Shown: piece after piece, positions 62,183 to 64,000 of the stretch
Position numbering within the stretch: position 1 is the first letter of the stretch
Layout of the letters: the number at the start of each line of letters is the position of its first letter
Source of the DNA: Paraburkholderia azotifigens
GTDB taxonomy: Bacteria > Pseudomonadota > Gammaproteobacteria > Burkholderiales > Burkholderiaceae
Assembly (NCBI RefSeq): GCF_007995085.1
Contig: NZ_VOQS01000003.1
Span: forward strand, 2,914,001 to 2,978,000
DNA: 64,000 bases
Direction of reading: 5' to 3'
The notes under the pieces: model-generated
Told to the model about the DNA's origin: nothing
The model's database searches: none
The model's input: the letters and a program-made list of their open reading frames with translations, nothing else
Translations under genes and position numbers: made by a program

Positions 62183-63048
62183 CACAATGCCCCCTTGAAG
62201 AAGCGGCCTGTGATGCCGCGCGGCAGAAGCCGCAGCATCACGATGGCGCCGACGAGCAGCGCGACCTCGCCGAGCACGGGCGTCGACGCGAATGTGGCGA
62301 CCTGATTGATCGCGCCGAACAGCATCGACGAGCTGACCAGTCCCGCAACGATCGCCGGGCCGCCGCCAATTACCGTGATGAAGGCCTTGGCGATAAACGC
62401 GCCGCCCATGGTCGGCACGACACCCGTCATGGGCGCGAGCAACGCGCCCGCGAGTCCCGACAGCGCCGCGCCGATGGCGAAGGTAGCCGAATACACGCGG
62501 CCGGGCGCGATGCCCAGCGCGTCGGCCATGTGCGGATTCTGCATCGTGCCGCGCGCGATCAGGCCGAGCGACGTATGCAGCAGCACCCACCGCAGCGCGA
62601 CGCCGAGCACCACCGCAACCGCGATGATGACGAGCGTATAACTGCTAACCGAGTATCCGCCGATCGTGAAGTTGCCCAGCGGCGCGGAAATGCCCGCCGT
62701 CGTATTGCCCGCAATCGACGTGACGACGCCGATCAGCAGCAGCGACAGTCCCCACGTTGCCAGCATCGTGTCGATCATGCGGCCGTACAGCCGCCGGATG
62801 AAGATCCGTTCCAGCACGACGCCGATCAGTGCGACCACAAGCGGCGCGACGACGAGAATCGCGACCCACAGGTTCACGCCGAAGCGGATCGCCTCGATAG
62901 CCGCATACGCGCCCAGCATCATGAATTCGCCGTGCGCCAGATTGATCACCTTCATCATGCCGAAGATGACCGCGAGCCCCGATGAAATCACGACGAGACT
63001 CGCGATCGCATAGAGCACCTGAATCACAACGATCGCGGCAAGGTCCAT
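62182..63048 (-). CDS. Urea/amide-type branched-chain ABC importer permease (UrtB/LivH-like)
   Basis: A 288-residue permease with the signature V-I-N-L-A-H-G-E-F-M-M-L-G-A-Y near residue 35 and G-G-G-P-A-I-V-A-G near 233. Several membrane helices cover the length. GAGAGGAGC precedes the ATG. It is 34 bases from the binding-protein stop and pairs with the LivM-like protein in the membrane. Confidence 0.92.
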   Translation of the reverse strand: MDLAAIVVIQVLYAIASLVVISSGLAVIFGMMKVINLAHGEFMMLGAYAAIEAIRFGVNLWVAILVVAPLVVALIGVVLERIFIRRLYGRMIDTMLATWGLSLLLIGVVTSIAGNTTAGISAPLGNFTIGGYSVSSYTLVIIAVAVVLGVALRWVLLHTSLGLIARGTMQNPHMADALGIAPGRVYSATFAIGAALSGLAGALLAPMTGVVPTMGGAFIAKAFITVIGGGPAIVAGLVSSSMLFGAINQVATFASTPVLGEVALLVGAIVMLRLLPRGITGRFFKGAL

Positions 63049-63082
63049 CGTAGCTCCTCTCCATGAAGGCGCAGCGTGCGCC

Positions 63083-64000
63083 TCAAAGCTTGATCACGTA
63101 TTGCTGGTTGTCGCGCGGGTTCTTGATGAGATTGCATACCGCGCTCGTATCCACAGGAGGCTGGTTCTGGAACGTCTGCACGATGTCGAGCTTGTGATTC
63201 TTCACCTGCGCGATACTCACGTTGAGCACGCAGTGATGCGTCGCCGGATCGATCGACACCTTGCCGCTGGGCGCGTCGATGCTGATCCCGGACTCCAGCG
63301 CCTCGATCACCTTCACGCGATCGAGCGTGCCCGCTTTCTTCACGCCCTGTGCCCAGAGGTTGAAGCCCTGATACGTACCCATCGCCAGCTCGGTGATGTT
63401 CGGGTAGTTCGCGCCGAAACGTTTGTGAAAACGGTCCTTGAACGCCTTGTTCACCGGGTTGTCGAGGTTCTCGAAGTAGTTGTACGAGACCAGGAAACCA
63501 TCGCACTCCTCGGGCGAGAGAACAATCTGCTCGTTGCCACCCGCGAAGGTCGTCGACGCCAGCGGAATTTTCTTGTGCAGCCCCGCCGCCGCCCATTGCC
63601 GGTAGAACGACATATGCGAGCCGCCGACGAGCGCCGACACGAGCATGTCGGGCTTCGCCGACTCGATCTTCGAGATGGTCGAGCCGAAATTGGTGACGTC
63701 GAGCGGAAAGAAGTCGATTGACTGTATGGACCCGCCGTTGTCCTGGACGAACTTCTTCACCCACTGCGAGGTGATCTGGCCGTAGTTGTAATCAGCGGCA
63801 ACGACGTAGACCTTCTTGCCCCACTGCTTCATCGCGTAGGGGATCAGCCTGGCGACGGTCTGGCCCGGCGTCACGCCCGTGCAGAACGTGTTGCGGTCGC
63901 ACACGCCGCCTTCGTACTGCGTGTTGTAAAAATAGAGCGTGCGATAACGGTCCAGCACGGGCCGCATGACTTCGCGCGAAGCCGACGTGATGCCGCCGTG
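63083..64000 (-). CDS. Urea/amide-type ABC importer binding protein (5' end outside window)
   Basis: The frame is open to the window edge and gives 305 residues of the mature protein; signal peptide and first part are missing. F-Y-N-T-Q-Y-E-G-G-V-C-D-R-N-T-F-C-T-G with two cysteines, A-A-D-Y-N-Y-G-Q and V-G-G-S-H-M-S-F-Y are typical of UrtA/FmdD-like Peripla_BP_5 proteins that bind urea or short-chain amides. The ligand here is inferred from family only; no urease or amidase is in the window. First gene of a five-gene A-B-C-D-E operon. Confidence 0.88.
   Translation of the reverse strand, partial: HGGITSASREVMRPVLDRYRTLYFYNTQYEGGVCDRNTFCTGVTPGQTVARLIPYAMKQWGKKVYVVAADYNYGQITSQWVKKFVQDNGGSIQSIDFFPLDVTNFGSTISKIESAKPDMLVSALVGGSHMSFYRQWAAAGLHKKIPLASTTFAGGNEQIVLSPEECDGFLVSYNYFENLDNPVNKAFKDRFHKRFGANYPNITELAMGTYQGFNLWAQGVKKAGTLDRVKVIEALESGISIDAPSGKVSIDPATHHCVLNVSIAQVKNHKLDIVQTFQNQPPVDTSAVCNLIKNPRDNQQYVIKL

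Overview
The sequence suggests a Burkholderiaceae chromosome or chromid, most likely Paraburkholderia or Caballeronia. The reasons are high GC, GC-rich third codon positions, many ABC uptake operons, GntR/AraC/TetR regulators and a large type VI secretion (T6SS) locus. This is inferred from gene content; no marker gene is present.

Region 1 (1-4 kb): a polyamine-type ABC importer (two permeases, binding protein, degenerate Nudix-like protein), read leftward and running off the window, faces a FadR/FCD-type GntR regulator. Two near-identical inverted repeats lie between them. Region 2 (4.6-10.3 kb): an accessory patch with two HAD proteins, two tandem TniQ-domain proteins and a truncated secreted protein.

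Region 3 (10.3-36.4 kb): one long leftward T6SS operon in the order tssB, tssC, hcp, tssE, tssF, tssG, clpV, vgrG, MORN-repeat protein, PAAR-like DUF4280 protein, small membrane protein, amino-acid binding protein, transporter, Asp/Glu racemase, transporter, tssJ, tssK, tssL, tssM, tssA, unknown 420-aa protein. An amino-acid uptake and racemisation module therefore sits inside the T6SS operon and joins tssJ through ATGA overlaps. tssA and the binding-protein gene each carry a one-base frameshift in or beside a short G/C run. TssM has lost its P-loop. Region 4 (36.4-41 kb): the T6SS upstream region, a small ORF, a 595-aa protein with hydrophobic stretches, and a proline-rich protein ending in an RNase A-like (CdiA-CT type) toxin domain. 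The last two are candidate T6SS cargo.

Region 5 (41.8-51.4 kb): a TetR-controlled cluster (flavin oxidoreductase, SDR, methyltransferase), an MFS remnant, two lipoproteins, an IS110/IS1111-type element with 14-bp inverted repeats, a small conserved protein and another methyltransferase. Region 6 (51.8-58.5 kb): a pentitol operon, probably for ribitol: AraC regulator, sugar ABC importer (binding protein, ATPase, permease), ribitol 2-dehydrogenase-like SDR and an FGGY ribulokinase. Together these would import a pentitol, oxidise it to D-ribulose and phosphorylate that. Region 7 (59.6-64 kb): a leftward urea/amide-type branched-chain ABC importer in the order A-B-C-D-E, with the binding protein cut by the window edge. 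No tRNA, rRNA or CRISPR array was seen.
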